DNA from: Epiperipatus broadwayi | Lineage: Eukaryota; Onychophora; Udeonychophora; Euonychophora; Peripatidae | NCBI GenBank assembly: GCA_028023455.1 | Contig: JAQFVV010012441.1 | Location: 6,283,544-6,347,543, forward strand | DNA: 64,000 nt | Direction of reading: 5' to 3' | Shown here: piece after piece, positions 43,411-59,462 of the stretch | Numbering within the stretch: the first letter of the stretch is position 1 | Layout: each line of letters opens with the position of its first letter | Notes under the pieces: model-generated | The model's input: the letters and a program-made list of their open reading frames with translations, nothing else | Database searches by the model: none | What the model was told of the DNA's origin: nothing | Made by a program: the position numbers and the translations under genes

Positions 43411-46290
43411 CTCCACTTTAAATGTATCTTAATACGTGCATAATTTGACAATAGGAAAATAAAGGCTGGCTTATTTTCTGTTGAACCTAGATCTGTTAAT
43501 ATAATGATTTAAAGAGAAATGAAATTATGTAATGTGTAAAATATACATCAGTACTAAAAATGAAATTAAAATTAACAGAAATAGAAATTCCCAGCTTGCT
43601 AGAAAGCAAGAGTGATATTTATGGATCCTATTGATATAAAAAATAGTGATGAATTTAATGCTAAATAATAAATAAATAGCTGAAAAACATATGATCAGAA
43701 AGGATAAATTGATTTCTGCACATATAGAAATAAATTATTATAGTTTATTTAGATATGCTCTCTTTCTAGTAATATATTAGTATTTGATTATGTGCCTGTG
43801 ATACTATGTTGGCATGTGACATTTTAAGATATATATCATCTCAAATTTTGCCACAACAATTTATCAAGTGATTTCATCACCCACAAAGCTCAGATGAAGC
43901 AAGGTATAGTTTGTGTTCTTGTTGAAATTATTAGATCCTAAGAATCAAAGCTTATATTTGATTCTTGATATGTGAAGTCAAACTGAGATAATCTTTCTAT
44001 TGTTCATGCTTCAGTATATATCTTAATGATATATGATTAATTTTTTTCAGATCCTAGAGTTGAAATACTATTCATTTTTTATACAGTTTAACATCAATCA
44101 AATATCTAATCAGTAAAATTATAGGCATATGTATTTTGTAAACCACTATTTGTGAAAAGGACTGAAATATAAAAATAATTAGAGAAATAAATAAAAGTTA
44201 AAAGTTTTGCAGTAAGCTTACAAATGAGAAATAAAATGATAAACTGTCATATTGTATCAATTTAAAAGGAGGATAATTACAATTGTAACAAATCTGATAG
44301 GATCTCATATTAGTTATATTACAAAGATGCATGTAAACAAATATTTAATAAAAATACATAGCCACAATCGAATAATATATAAACGGCCTAGAATTTGCTT
44401 ATGCATTTAATCATATTATTAAATATTTTGTAAATTTATTTTGTAATGAGATAGTAACAATAAAATGATAAATTGCAATGTAAAGGAAGAAAGAAAAATA
44501 CTTTGGTATATGCAAGCATCTAAAGCATTTTAAACACTTTTTAGTTTTTTTTTTTTTTTTGTATTGAGTTTTAAGTAAAATCTTCCATATTTTTATAGAA
44601 AATTTGATAGCAAAACTAAATATGATATTAAAATGTTGGAGTTATTAATATTTTAAAAATTATTTAAAATTTAAATGTTGGCAATGATTTTTTCTTTATT
44701 TCAATTGCTAATTTATGTAAAGAAAGAAAAACTATTATTTTACTTTATTTATATATCAAACCATAATATGTTATCTATAAAATTGTTTCTATAACATGTT
44801 GGGAAGAGAATAAACAAAATGTTTTCCATAAACATGTTGCTGCAAGAAAAAATGTCAAATCTTGCATGAAATCTATTGTTTGAAAAACATGTTAAACAAC
44901 ATCAGGTACAGTATAAATAGTCCAGATAATTGAATGCACTTTAGTTTATTTGATGACTCATAGTAAGAATCAATTTTGTTATGATTCCATGTTGAGGAGA
45001 GAAATCACTCATTAAAACTGTTTACTGTCATGGCATGGATAGCTAAATCTTGTTGACTATTTCCTAATATTTTTCAAGACTTCACTTATAACAGCAAGTA
45101 TAATGATTTTATCTTGCAGAAAACTATGTGCCATGTATGGCTAGAAAGCCAAAAGCAATAACAGCCAACACACACACACAAACAAAACAATCAGATCTAG
45201 AAATTAACACTGAAGTTTGCAAAATATAGTCAATGCATGCCTTAACTATGCCATAAAAATGGAAAGTGGCATAAGAACTACTCAAGACCTTCCAATACTA
45301 TACTTTATGTAATATCACCAATGCTGCTGTATTTTCTCTTTAATATCACCACTTCCTAAGAAAAATAACATACCATTTTTGGAGAAATTAATGAAGATAA
45401 CTGTAAATATATTAAAAAAAACAATATCTCCAGAGAAACATGGTTGGGACAGTTTAAATATTTTATATGGTAATTATAGATATTATAAAGCCTTAAATTA
45501 AAAATATCTCTTATTATTATTATATTTAATATTTTGTATATGTATTGATAGCTGCAAGTGTATAAGTAACAGTTTCATATATTCATTGTAAATAAAGTGT
45601 CATGTTATATATTAATCCATTTAGTTTGTGTTTGCTTATCTAACTCTATCAAAACATTATGTTTTTAACATTCAATGTGCCAATAATATCCACAACCTTA
45701 AGAAATTATGTAATCTACTGAGAGACATGCATGAATGGTAGTAATAATTTGTAAATGATGATCTTGCATTAATTATTCAATTTTTAACATATTTAATATT
45801 TATTTGAATCAAGATTTATAGTACATATTTAATATATCATTATAACATCTTTAGGTCCTGTTTCAAGCCTGTTTACAATTTTACTTATTTACTATTACAA
45901 TATATATATATAACTAATTTTTCAGATTTTAAAAATTTAATTTTATCAAAAAAATAAATTAAATTTTGAAGTATCTTTTAAATGTACCATGAATAGATTT
46001 CGTTTATCTTTTTTTATTGGAAATGAAAAAGAATATATATATATAATTACAAAATGAAAAACATTTTTTGACTTAAAAAGAAAACAGTATCTTTCTTATT
46101 TTTACAATTAAAATATTTTTTATCAAAGTATTTTTTTTTAAAATTATATATATTAAACTTATCTTTTTTTATATAAATATAATCGAAAATTTTAGCTATA
46201 AATATACTGTTATAAATTACATTAATTAACATTGTATCATTGTATTAACGAAGTATATATATTTAAAGTGAAAAAATAATTCATATATAT
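43411..46290. other. AT-rich intergenic DNA, no gene seen
   Basis: No supported gene or mobile element. A poly-T run is at 44545-44560 and a short (CA)n at 45170-45181. Confidence 0.4.
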
Positions 46291-46299
46291 ATATAATTA

Positions 46300-49270
<2,971 letters not shown>

Positions 49271-49544
49271 ATAGAAAATGGCTTACCTTCTATGTCTTGT
49301 ATGTGTTAAATCTTTGATTTGGAGAAAATAAAATAATTTTGAGATTTTATTTTTATAAGCTATAATGGAGTCAACTGTTCTCTACAATGCCATAGATGGC
49401 ACTCTTTTGCTATTACTTTATAAGATAATTTTGCACGTTTAATGTTATTTAATTTACTCCTGAATTTCATCAACTTGTCTAGTATTGCTAAAGATAAAAC
49501 ATATCATTTGTTAATATTGTAATAAACAACACCTGATTATGTAT

Positions 49545-49695
<151 letters not shown>

Positions 49696-49885
49696 AGGAA
49701 GAAATGGAGTCATGTTGATTTCCTAATCAAAAATGTGAAGGATTTCTACAGTTATTATGAATAACTTACAATAATAAAATATATTTGTTACTAAAGTCTG
49801 TTAACAGTTTAAAATAAATAAGCTACATTCATGGATGGTGCTTAATAAAATGCAAAAAGAAAATAAATTAAATCCAGATTAAAAA

Positions 49886-49991
49886 AATTTAGTCTTGTCA
49901 AACGTTGGTGGCAGCAGCCTTACATCCAGTTGTCCCGGGGTTCTCTTCCCGGTCGACGCCTTGACACATAAAAAAAAAAAGAATTTAGTCT
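49886..49991 (+). mobile_element. tRNA-derived SINE, A-tail and 10-bp TSD
   Basis: AATTTAGTCT at 49886-49895 is repeated at 49982-49991. Between them the element starts TGTCAAACGTTGGTGG (tRNA-Gly-like 5' end with the D arm deleted) and CAGCCTTACATCCAGTTG. Box B is GGTTCTCTTCC (49939-49949) and it ends GACACATA plus 11 A's. The deletion of the D arm removes box A, so this copy could not be transcribed from its own promoter. Confidence 0.88.
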
Positions 49992-51185
49992 GGAATACGG
50001 GTATAATAGCATATTTTTTTTAGTATTCTTTGGTAATATATGCATGTGAACAGAGCCAACTCGTGAAAACGCGTGACCTGGAGCAATGATTTTATCCGGG
50101 AAAGGAGAGATTTTACCCATAGTAAAAATACTTATATGTTATTAAAAAAATGTCTTATTTGCGGAAACATATATATATTGATTTACAATTATTATAAATA
50201 AAGTCAAGAAAAATTGTCTTCGATAATTTTTTTATTTATTTTGAATGAAAATTCGCTAAAAATAAAACATTCAAGAAAATAAAATAGAACTTTTTGCATT
50301 GTGTGTATTTTATTTTCTTTACTCAAAATAAAATTGCACAAATTAATACTTATAATGTATAAATAATTACTTATTTATGATTATTTATAAATAATAAATA
50401 TGGTTTTGTGCAATTTTATTGAATGAATATTTGAGAAAACAAAATTAAATAGATGTAGAGCAAAAAATATATATATTTTATTTCTTTGAATCCGTTAATA
50501 ATATCGGCTTAATTTATTCTTTTTAAAAAATTGTGATTCAATAGATGAAACTGTAACAAGGAAAAACATTATTAACTTATGCTGATTTAACTTAAACATG
50601 ATCAGAAAATCGTGAAATATTTAAATACACTTGTTGCAGAAAATCTACATTTTCTTACAACCAATGCTTCTACAATCGCTTTACTTTGACTTGATAGGGC
50701 CTTCAATTAGCTTCAAAAAGAAAGGAAAAATTATTACGTTTAGCAAGTAGTAACAACGCATTTTATTCATTAATTTTCGTAGAAAACATAGGAATGCACG
50801 AGAGGGGTTGGTGTTAAATGTGGGACAAATGCAGTCATACTATTTGCATACCTTCGGGTCGGCTTTGCATGTGAATAGAGTATTAGAAGGTAATGTTTTC
50901 AATAAAGAATGCATAAGTCGGCAATCACAATTTGTAAATTAAAGAAAAAAAAATTATCAATTATCAATAAAGAACAAAACCCATTTCAATGATTTTTTTT
51001 TAATTTTTAAATAAAATTTCTACATTATTCATTGATAATAACTGAATCATACAGGTTTATTATATGCCTGTGTCTATATATGTAATATATAGGGTATATG
51101 AGCACAGACTTTTACACGACTCACCACTCTCCACACCATCTCATAACATTGATACACTCAAACAGACATATGTCGAAAATATAAA

Positions 51186-51244
51186 TAATCACCAATAAAC
51201 GTATTTCATGCTAAACCAGCAATCATCAGTTGGTCCAGATTACC
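51186..51244 (-). ncRNA. Hammerhead ribozyme, type I, core intact
   Basis: Minus strand: UAAUC (51242-51238), internal loop, CCAA (51233-51230), CUGAUGA (51229-51223), stem II UGCU-GGUUU-AGCA, GAAA (51207-51204), a minimal stem III, then cleavage expected after A51196. UUGG (51195-51192) closes stem I against CCAA and GAUUA (51190-51186) pairs with UAAUC. Both invariant boxes are exact. The stem II closing pair is U/U instead of the usual G-C, and stem III is very short, so activity may need a dimer. Confidence 0.78.
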
Positions 51245-51347
51245 ATATCCACACATATATGCTATAAGTGTTCAGATATTCATTAAAGTATGAGGATTGG
51301 CTTTCTTAATATATATCTGAGCACTTGTAGCATATATGTGTGGAGAT

Positions 51348-51406
51348 GGTAATCTGGACCAACTGATGATTGCTGGTTTAGCATGAAATACGCATATTGA
51401 TGATTA
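51348..51406 (+). ncRNA. Hammerhead ribozyme, type I, core intact
   Basis: UAAUC (51350-51354) pairs with GAUUA (51402-51406) and CAA (51360-51362) with UUG (51397-51399). The core is CUGAUGA 51363-51369 and GAAA 51385-51388. Stem II is U71-A83, G72-C82, C73-G81 and U74-A80 (last two digits of position) under a GGUUU loop. Stem III is A88-U95 and U89-A94 around a four-base loop, and the predicted cleavage site is 3' of A51396. Relative to the 27-kb copies the pair A-U here replaces G-C in stem I, a compensatory change. Confidence 0.78.
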
Positions 51407-51507
51407 TTTATTTTTTCGACATATGTGTGTTCGAGTGTATGAGTGTTATGAGATGGTGTGGAGAGTGGTGGGTCGTGTGAAAGTCTGTGCTCATATACCA
51501 TATATTA

Positions 51508-51970
51508 TTCATTGATAACAATTTAACTATCTATATGTCTTACAACAATCATAAATTGCTTAGCTGACTTATTTAAAATTATTATAAAAAAAATATTTTC
51601 TATTATTTTAATTTAACAGTAGGCATATTTGATTCATAATTGATTTATAATTTTTTATTAATTTCTGATAAAACTATTATAATTCTGAATTGTTTCCATT
51701 AAGCTTAATGTATATTCATCATAGTGTAGTAAAGTTATTTCATGTTTAAAAATTTAATAATTTTTGGTTTTGTATTTATGAAATAAAAATATTTAAAGGT
51801 TATATATAAAAGACTGACATTTGGCTCATGGATAAATGATTATGACTTCATTTTCCGAAAAATATGACTGGAAGAAGTTGGTTACCTCGTTTTTAACATT
51901 AATTATTTATTGGTAAACTTTCATAACATGAAAGTTGATTTTCTGGCTTATTTAAAATTATTAGGGTAGC
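51508..51970. other. AT-rich spacer, no gene
   Basis: Nothing recognised. Confidence 0.4.
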
Positions 51971-51971
51971 T

Positions 51972-52096
51972 TATTTAATATTACTTTTTTTATTATATAT
52001 ATGACAAAGCGCTGACCGGAAGCGAACCCAGGTCGCCTGCCCGGAAGACAGCAACGCTAACCGCCAGACCAGCTCTTGCCTATTTAATATTACTTT
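51972..52096 (-). mobile_element. tRNA-Gly-derived SINE, perfect 16-bp TSD
   Basis: TATTTAATATTACTTT at 51972-51987 is repeated exactly at 52081-52096. The minus strand reads GGCAAGAGCTGGTCTGGCGG, TTAGCGTTGCTGTCTTCCGG, GCAGGCGACCTGGGTTCGC and TTCCGGTCAGCGC, then GTCATATATATAAT and an A-rich end. The anticodon loop CTTCCGG gives UCC, and the flanking arms resemble tRNA-Gly. It has the best-preserved cloverleaf among the SINEs here and the cleanest TSD, so probably the youngest. Confidence 0.9.
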
Positions 52097-52099
52097 AAG

Positions 52100-52915
52100 A
52101 TTAGTATTGTGCATCTTTAGAATAAATATTAACATACAGAACTAATTATGGGAAAATCTTCATTTCAGATAAGAATTAAAGAGAAGTTTGTAATATTTCA
52201 AATTGTCATATATATATTGTCTCATTATAAACACATTTAATAGTATAAGTACTAACTAAAAGCTGAGTTATCTTTTGATTAAAAAGTAGCCTAGAGAATA
52301 CACTATTACTTCACTTTGTACAAGAAATTTTGATTGGTTGTTGTCTTGTATATATTGTGGGATGACGTTTTAACTAGATTTTAAAAATGAAATTGTCATT
52401 TAATAAATATTTTCACAATCTATTATTTCATTAACTTCTCAGCAGTTTAAAATTTCTCATTCGTTTATACCGATTGTGTTATTCCATATGGTTATTTAAG
52501 AATTTAGAGAACAAGAAAAAATGAATTTATTTTTCCATTTATTTTGTAGTTAAATTTGATAACACGTGCACTTGAGGTATATACTTCATAAAAAATAAAA
52601 GTTGGACCATATTAAAATTATACTAAGTTTTACAGGTAAAATATTTTCATTTAAATAACTTTTTTTAAAAATAATAGTTACATATTTCTTATAGATAATT
52701 ATTAAATATCTGTTAGGAAAAATAATATTTTGGAAAGTGCTCAGCTATTTGAAAAGAATAACAAAATGGATTATCAATAAACAACTTATATTAAAATTTT
52801 CAAATGTTTTTTAAAAGTCGTGTCTAAAACGTTTTCATGATAATAATAAACTGATGAATTAATCACGTCAAAGTGGGGAGAGAGGAGATAAATATGAAAC
52901 ACTTTTTAAAATTTT
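52100..52915. other. AT-rich intergenic DNA, no gene seen
   Basis: Nothing recognised. Confidence 0.4.
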
Positions 52916-52918
52916 GAA

Positions 52919-53041
52919 CTTGATTTTTTTTTTTACCATACGTCATAACATCGGCCGGGAGGCGAACCCGCAATAACCGTCTGCAACCAACTGCTTGCTT
53001 GCAATGCAGTTGCGCTTATCTCTCGGCTAAGAACGCTTGAT
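52919..53041 (-). mobile_element. tRNA-derived SINE with A-tail
   Basis: Minus strand: GCGTTCTTAGCCGAGAG (box A region), GCAAGCAAGCAGTTGG, box B CGGGTTCGCC (plus-strand 52961-52970), GGCCGATGTTATGACGTATG, and an A-tail (T's at 52924-52934). CTTGAT at 52919-52924 and 53036-53041 may be the TSD. Same subfamily as the copy at 8189-8300. Confidence 0.84.
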
Positions 53042-53543
53042 CTTTTGAGTCAATTTATTAAGCGATTCCAATTAAGAAATCATATATATATATAAGCAGA
53101 AAGTTTGTTTATTTTAATAAAAATACATACATAATGTAAATTTAAATTTATTTACTTTTTTATATTTATATACACAACAGTGTTTTGTAATTCAAATCAA
53201 AATATTATTCTAACAATCATCCTTTCCGCTTCAATAATGTAATTATTGTGTAGAATTTCTATTTCACATTCAATATTCTACTCTGTCTTTTGAATAGGAA
53301 ATGATTTCACATTATTACAAAACTTCTTAGTAAAAAAAAAAAGTCCATTGAAAATAAAATCGAAAAGGCAAGTAATTAATATTGCCTTTACTATTTACAT
53401 ATTTATTAAATCTTTTTCTTACGTAATTATTGTTCAGCTTATCAAAACAAACCATCAAACAGAGGGTCTTTAATTTGTTGCTTAGAGATATAAACATTAG
53501 AATAATAAGACTTTAATACTATAAAAATAACCTGAAAAAGTTT

Positions 53544-53705
53544 TACTTATTATGTCAATCTATCTATATATCTATCCACCGACGTTGTGTTTATATGTTT
53601 ATCTGATCATTATCTATATATCTATCCATATATCAATATATCTGCCTAACGTCTATTTATTTATATATGTCTCTTTTTGTCTATTTATCCATCCATCTAT
53701 GTGGC
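53544..53705. repeat. Degenerate (TCTA)n/(ATCT)n low-complexity tract
   Basis: Interrupted CTATCTATATATCTATCC-type repeats. The 60-codon open frame across it is a composition artefact. Confidence 0.7.
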
Positions 53706-54601
53706 TAGTGTATAGTAATCTCTACAGAAAGTAATAGTAAGAACAAATAGAAGTTTGAGTATAGATATTTTTCGCAGCATAAACTTTACAGTTTAGGTGC
53801 ACTTTTAAGTAATTAAGTGTTGTTTAACATAAAATATACACTTAATATGCTCTAATATATGATTTGTTTAGGTTCAAACAACCAATATTTTTGAATATCT
53901 CAGATTAAAATACATGTTCATTACTATAAGAAATAGAAACAATGAATACTACAAATTGAAAACTATATAAATTATTTAAAACGCCCCATTGCTAAATTAT
54001 TTCTTTTTCAGTCTAATGCTAAAATTCTAGCTTTTTTTATTTAAAGGAGAAATGTGGCTAAAATAACATAATTATGTGTCATTTAAAATATGTTTTCTAC
54101 TATTAGCTATGCAACATAGGACATATTGATTTTATTTCTAATATATTTATTAATAAAGCTGAAAGTTTCGCCTTGTCTCAAATACTTCTGGAGTTTTGAA
54201 TTGTTTATTTTAATTTGTTCAAAATAAACTAATGTTTAAAATTGCTATTATGACAGTGCTACAACGTGTTGCCTTGACAACAGATTGCTAATATTTTATA
54301 TATATTGTTTGTAATAACTTCTTTCATATACACTTCAATGCAATATGAAAGAAGTTATAAGCAATATATATGTATATGAAGATATGCAAAAAAAGTAAAA
54401 AAGAAGAATAAGAATATATACTGCTAATATTCTATTGATTAATTTAAAAATTGTATGAGGTGACTTTTTCCTACTACATATACTTTGATGTTTTTTTACA
54501 GTTATTTTTTTTTTACTATGTTAATTTTATATACTTAACATTTTCCTGAAATTCTTTAATCAAAATAAACTCCAAATTAAAAAAGAATATTAATGAAATA
54601 A

Positions 54602-54619
54602 AATACTACTACTATAACA

Positions 54620-54655
<36 letters not shown>

Positions 54656-54671
54656 GCTGCTGCTATTGCTG

Positions 54672-54722
<51 letters not shown>

Positions 54723-54740
54723 ACAATAATAATAACAACA
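54602..54740. repeat. (CTA)n microsatellite with CTG interruption
   Basis: Two perfect ACT/CTA trinucleotide blocks flank a short GCTGCTGCTATTGCTGCT segment near 54654-54673 and grade into AACAATAAT repeats. Confidence 0.94.
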
Positions 54741-55765
54741 ACAAAAATAATGTAGATATGAGCTCTTTTTCTTTGTAATAACTATTTAAACCAATCCAGG
54801 ACCCACAAGTAGTTCATATTTACAGCTTGCTGATTGAATTAATTTGATATTTTGCTGTTATCATTTAACTTCTTCTGGAACAAGCATTCCTTTGTGAAAG
54901 ACTTCAATTTTTGTTAAATGGTTACTCTCTAATGTATTCTATCCTTGCCCATAGATTTACAACAAAAATATTTCATTTGTACCTTTTTTATTGTTTATAA
55001 GCTAACATTTATAACATAAATTGGCTCTGATTCTCCCACAAAGCCTTGCTTAAGTTAACTATAAAATATTTTTATATCTCTAATACAAGGGAGACATGAT
55101 TTTACAATGATGATTATAAAGTTCCACATCCAGAAAATTTGAAAGCATATTAATTGATTATAAAAATGTACAATCATATTTTTAGACTCATATAAAGTAT
55201 TCTTCAATGAAATTTTTATAATGCCCTTATGTTATGTCAATAGAATATTCATTATTCACTTCAATGCATTAAATTGAATAATGTAATAGTTCAATATAGC
55301 TAATTCAGTTCCAAAAATATTTCATGATGTTAAAATATTGTATGTGTTAACTTCTTAAAAACAGTAGCACATTGGAATCTGTGCTTCTCCTAACATCTAA
55401 GTTAGACTTTCCACAGCAAAAACTTTTGAAAAATTTAAATCGATTTATATTGTCAATATAAAACCACTCAAACTGAAGTTGCTGATTATTGTCTTTTCCA
55501 TCACTGATTGGTGAGTTTCAGTTTTTTGCCTTAATTGATAAATCTAAGCCTTTTATAGATTGCATTCAAAGTATTAATTACATTCTGTAGATTGCTTTTT
55601 TAATTGGAAAATATAGGATCATTATCATATTGTAAATCAAAAAAAACCCCAAAAATGAAGATTTTTATTTTTCGATTCAAATTAAAAATTATACCGTCAA
55701 AGTTGTATGTATGTTAATCTCTGCATCATTACTGGTTAATGTTGCATTCTTTTAATCATCTAGTG

Positions 55766-55800
55766 TAGTGATTCTCAACCTATGGCATGGGCCCATGAGT
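55766..55800 (+). repeat. hAT-like terminal sequence, single end
   Basis: TAGTGATTCTCAACCTATGG resembles the CAGTGGTTCTCAACC-type termini of hAT-family non-autonomous elements. No inverted partner or 8-bp TSD was found nearby, so this is tentative. Confidence 0.3.
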
Positions 55801-55809
55801 AGTATATGA

Positions 55810-57465
55810 TGGACTTATAAGTGGTAAGCAAAAGATAAACTATTTTGAATAACTACACTTAAATAATTTATTCCAAATAATGTAAACTCATATAAATAAT
55901 TGTAGATAAAACTATTAAATTTTAGTGACATTTTGCACCAGTTATTTCTGCAAAAAAGGATTTTCCTTAAAAATCAAGTATAGAATAAAATTAAGACTTG
56001 AGAATATTTTGCATTTAATGCTAAATATCATGGAGCCTAATGTTAAAACATGTTCTGCAAAACATGCTCAAGATTCTCATTAATTTTAAGAAAATTGTAT
56101 AAGATTTTGATTGTTCTTTTATATATTTTGTTATGTAATAATTTTGGAAATGCTACTAATATATTTTGTTTCTAAATAAATTATACATTTAACTTTTACT
56201 ATGGTAATTATATTTTGGCTAACAAAAAAAGTAAAATAAATATTTTTATTTGTCTATCTATTTTTTTTTTTAATTTTTATACTCATGTTTTTTTATAAAT
56301 AATGGTGAGAAGACATTTTGATATGCTTTGGGTAGTATATCGATCTCAAAAGATTGTATGTCATTAACATAAGGCATCTTTAACATTTAGATGTTTGATA
56401 TTGTTTTGCCAACATTTTTTGCTACCTTTTTAAAGATATCAATAACAATTCAATCATTTTTCAAAACTTTTTTCTTCTTCATAACTATAATTACAAAACT
56501 TGCTTTTTCATTTAATATGTTTAACGATTCAAAAATATAATAATTTTAGTGGTTGCTTAATATATGTATATTGTAATAGTTAGATATGTATAAACAGCAA
56601 AACTATTCCTATGAATCAAGCAATCATCACTAACTAGCATGCATGTGTAGCATCTACATAAACATTACCACATACAGTATAAAGTCAAACCTCATTATCT
56701 AAGTTCCCAAACGATTTCCACATGATTTCAGCATCCGACATTAACAGATATGCCATTTTCTCTTACATCCCACTGATGTCAGAAAGATACAAAAGACTTT
56801 TATGAACTAAAATGCTAATTGTTGTAGACAAGACACAAACGTGAATGGTAATGAGTATACACACTTAATATGATAAAATTCATGTCTGACTACATTTCCT
56901 TGATGGATTATTATATGAATAAAAAATTTAGGACTGGGTACAAACCTGATTATTGTATTGCATATTTATATCAATAGGTTTGGTGCCTATATATTAAATA
57001 TCTATAACATATTAACCAAAAAGGTTAATATAATCAAACAATATTATTTCATCAATATCTTTTAGAAATTATTAAAATGGAAAAACTATATGCACTTATG
57101 GTGGTTTATATCTATATCATTAGTGATGCTAAGATTACCTATGCCCATCACCCTTGCTATATGGCCTGGGTGGAACTTTGATGAATTAATCTTTTCATAC
57201 ATTCTAATAACCCCCAGGGTGAATATTTTACAATAACCTAGCCATGAATTAATTTATAAACAAAGCATGATGTAACTGGGAGCAGTCATTTACATAAATT
57301 ACAATCACAATTATATTAATAGATAACTGCAAATGTTTTAATACTATGACTGCAATTACTACCATAGCTATTGTACTTCAGGCCCTAATAGTTTGTAAGA
57401 TAATAATATAATGTGATGCTATGTTATACTAAAACACTGGAGGATGAATACTATATGAAAGATGA
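55810..57465. other. AT-rich intergenic DNA, no gene seen
   Basis: Nothing recognised. Confidence 0.4.
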
Positions 57466-57790
57466 GGTATACCTATCTTGGCATGTTCATACCCAAAAAC
57501 ATATCAATAATTTAATCATATGAAGGTGAAAGGATCATCGACTTAGATAACCAGTACCCAAACTTATTATCAATATAAGACAAGAAAGTTCATCAGCATT
57601 GTTAATAATTATTTTAAGACAATGAAGTTTACGACTAATGAACAATATATAAAAAAAGAGATATGTCCGGCTTGGCATGACCATATCTAGAAAACAATTC
57701 AGATAATTTATTCATATAAAGTGAGGAAGGTTCATCTGCTTATATAACTAATACATGAATTTATTGTCAATATAAGGCATTAATCATTAT
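57466..57790 (+). repeat. Diverged direct duplication, ~195-bp spacing
   Basis: TATCTTGGCATGTTCATACC (57473) through TTATTATCAATATAAGACAAG recurs in order as CGGCTTGGCATGACCATATC (57669) through TTATTGTCAATATAAGGCATT, with many substitutions. No coding capacity. A two-unit remnant of a tandem repeat. Confidence 0.65.
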
Positions 57791-58342
57791 TATATAAATA
57801 AACAAATAATATCGCAACTAAATGTAAGCTGGAAGTGGGAAATGATTAATCATTAAACAAGTCCTGGAAATGGTGGTTGTACTGGTTTCTAGCATGAATG
57901 GTTAATTCCTGATGTGGTACAAGCGGTCATATATTATATTAATCGATGCGTTTAATGCCTCATTGGTGCAGCCATTTTTAATATTAACAGAATGATAAAC
58001 TATACAATTAGCCACTGTTTAATTAAAATCCACCTAAAATTATATTTATATACATTCCTGATTACAATACTGCACAGACATAAATATGTATGGGGTAACT
58101 CAAGAAGAATCTGTCATTTATGAATATAACAATAATTAATCCTACAAACAAAACATTGACACTAATTATAATGCTATCTCAGCTAATGAATTTCTTAAAT
58201 GATATATAATCAAAACTACCCCAAACCCAAAATTAAACCAGACCAGCATAAAAATAATATAAAAACACAACCTAAGGTTTCACTGCTACAAGCAGACTTC
58301 TCAAGTGTAAAGAACTACAAAAACTACACAATATATATAATA

Positions 58343-59173
58343 TTAAAAACTACCTACAAATCCATTCACTTCCCATCCACCCTTAATATTAAAAGAACTC
58401 TTAAATAAGTTAATTGCTTCAGAATAATAAATTTTCAATAATAAAGACTCTTTAATTCTTCTTTTGAATTTATTTCTCTCAAAGAAGACAACCTTAGCTT
58501 CATCAAAATCAATAGTGTGGTCTGTATCTTTTTCATGGACATACAAAGCAGAACTAAGATATCTATTTTTAACTCTACTTTTATGAACCTTTATTCTTTC
58601 ATTTAAACTCAAACTACTCTGACCTATGTAAACCTTCTTACGAAATAAACAAGGAATAAAATATACTACACCAGGAATAGTCTTTCTATCAAAAACTTCT
58701 TTTGTATTATTTAATAAATTATTCAATGTAACACCCCTTTTCCAAGCAATTTTCTTATTTCCAAACAATTTACTATTTCTACACACAATTTTATAAGAAG
58801 ACAATTTAAATGGCAAAGAAATAAAATCATATTTTTCTTTAACCTTTACATCCTTACAAACATTACTATTAAATAAAATACTTTTAACAAATTTATCAGA
58901 GTATCCAACACTCAAGTAATCTTTATAAAATTGATATTTCTGAAACAAAGCAACCCCATTAGAATTATTTAATTTGATATTCCTATGACAATAATTCCTT
59001 AAAACAGCTACTTTATGAGATACAGACTGATAGCTATCAGGTTTAATTATAGATCTTATTTTTTTATGTTTAACTAAATGACTACACAATAAACAATTAG
59101 TTTCTACATTTCTAATCACCAAAAGATCTAAAAATTTTAACTTTCCAAAATCTAACCCCCCTCCTTCTAACAC
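58343..59173 (-). CDS. Penelope-like polyprotein C-terminal part, intact GIY-YIG (left copy)
   Basis: 276 codons are open from Met to stop, but the true protein continues upstream. KFVLEGGGLDFGKLKFLDLL is preceded, across a stop near 59202-59204, by VRYVDDCLFLVENDKLKG with an intact YVDD. Domain order: RT thumb with FLDLLVIRN (residues 14-22), RNYCHRNIK and LSVGYSDKFVKSIL (about 90-105), FISLPFKLSSYKIV, FGNKKIAWKRGVTLNNLL, and a complete GIY-YIG nuclease. In the nuclease GVVYFIPC and KKVYIGQSSLSLNERIKVHK (about 168-198) carry the GIY and YIG halves and the conserved Arg. It ends GGWEVNGFVGSF. The endonuclease looks functional by its motifs; the RT half is broken by the stop. Confidence 0.88.
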   Translation of the reverse strand: MLEGGGLDFGKLKFLDLLVIRNVETNCLLCSHLVKHKKIRSIIKPDSYQSVSHKVAVLRNYCHRNIKLNNSNGVALFQKYQFYKDYLSVGYSDKFVKSILFNSNVCKDVKVKEKYDFISLPFKLSSYKIVCRNSKLFGNKKIAWKRGVTLNNLLNNTKEVFDRKTIPGVVYFIPCLFRKKVYIGQSSLSLNERIKVHKSRVKNRYLSSALYVHEKDTDHTIDFDEAKVVFFERNKFKRRIKESLLLKIYYSEAINLFKSSFNIKGGWEVNGFVGSF

Positions 59174-59462
59174 AAATTTTATAGAAGGATCAAAATAATT
59201 AAACTAATTTACAAATCCCTTTAATTTATCATTCTCAACTAAAAATAAACAATCATCAACATATCTGACAAATAATTTTACATATAAACAATTATTTTTA
59301 ATAATAACTTCCTCTTCCATAAAACTAATATAAACTGAACATACTAAAGGAGAAATAATATAACTATTATCCACCCTTCCTTAATCTTATAAAAATTACC
59401 TTTATAAATAAAATACTTAGAATCTTCCAATAACAAAAGTTATATTAGTTTATATTAGTTTT

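Larger units (their letters stand above)
51080..51507. mobile_element. Palindromic non-autonomous element with two hammerhead ribozymes
   Basis: Arms of about 190 bp (51091-51279 and 51311-51502) are near-perfect inverted copies, from GGTATATGAGCACAGAC to GTCTGTGCTCATATACC, with a ~30-bp loop. Each arm holds a complete type I hammerhead followed by a segment bounded by complementary ends (GTGTATGAG ... CTCATATACC), reminiscent of the tRNA-like piece in the 27-kb copies. No coding capacity. Confidence 0.78.

Noticed and set aside
49920-50120. 66-codon minus-strand frame
   Set aside because: It starts in unique sequence and runs across the SINE and its A-tail; chance open frame.
53552-53734. 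60-codon frame rich in Tyr/Ile/Ser
   Set aside because: Product of the degenerate TCTA repeat.
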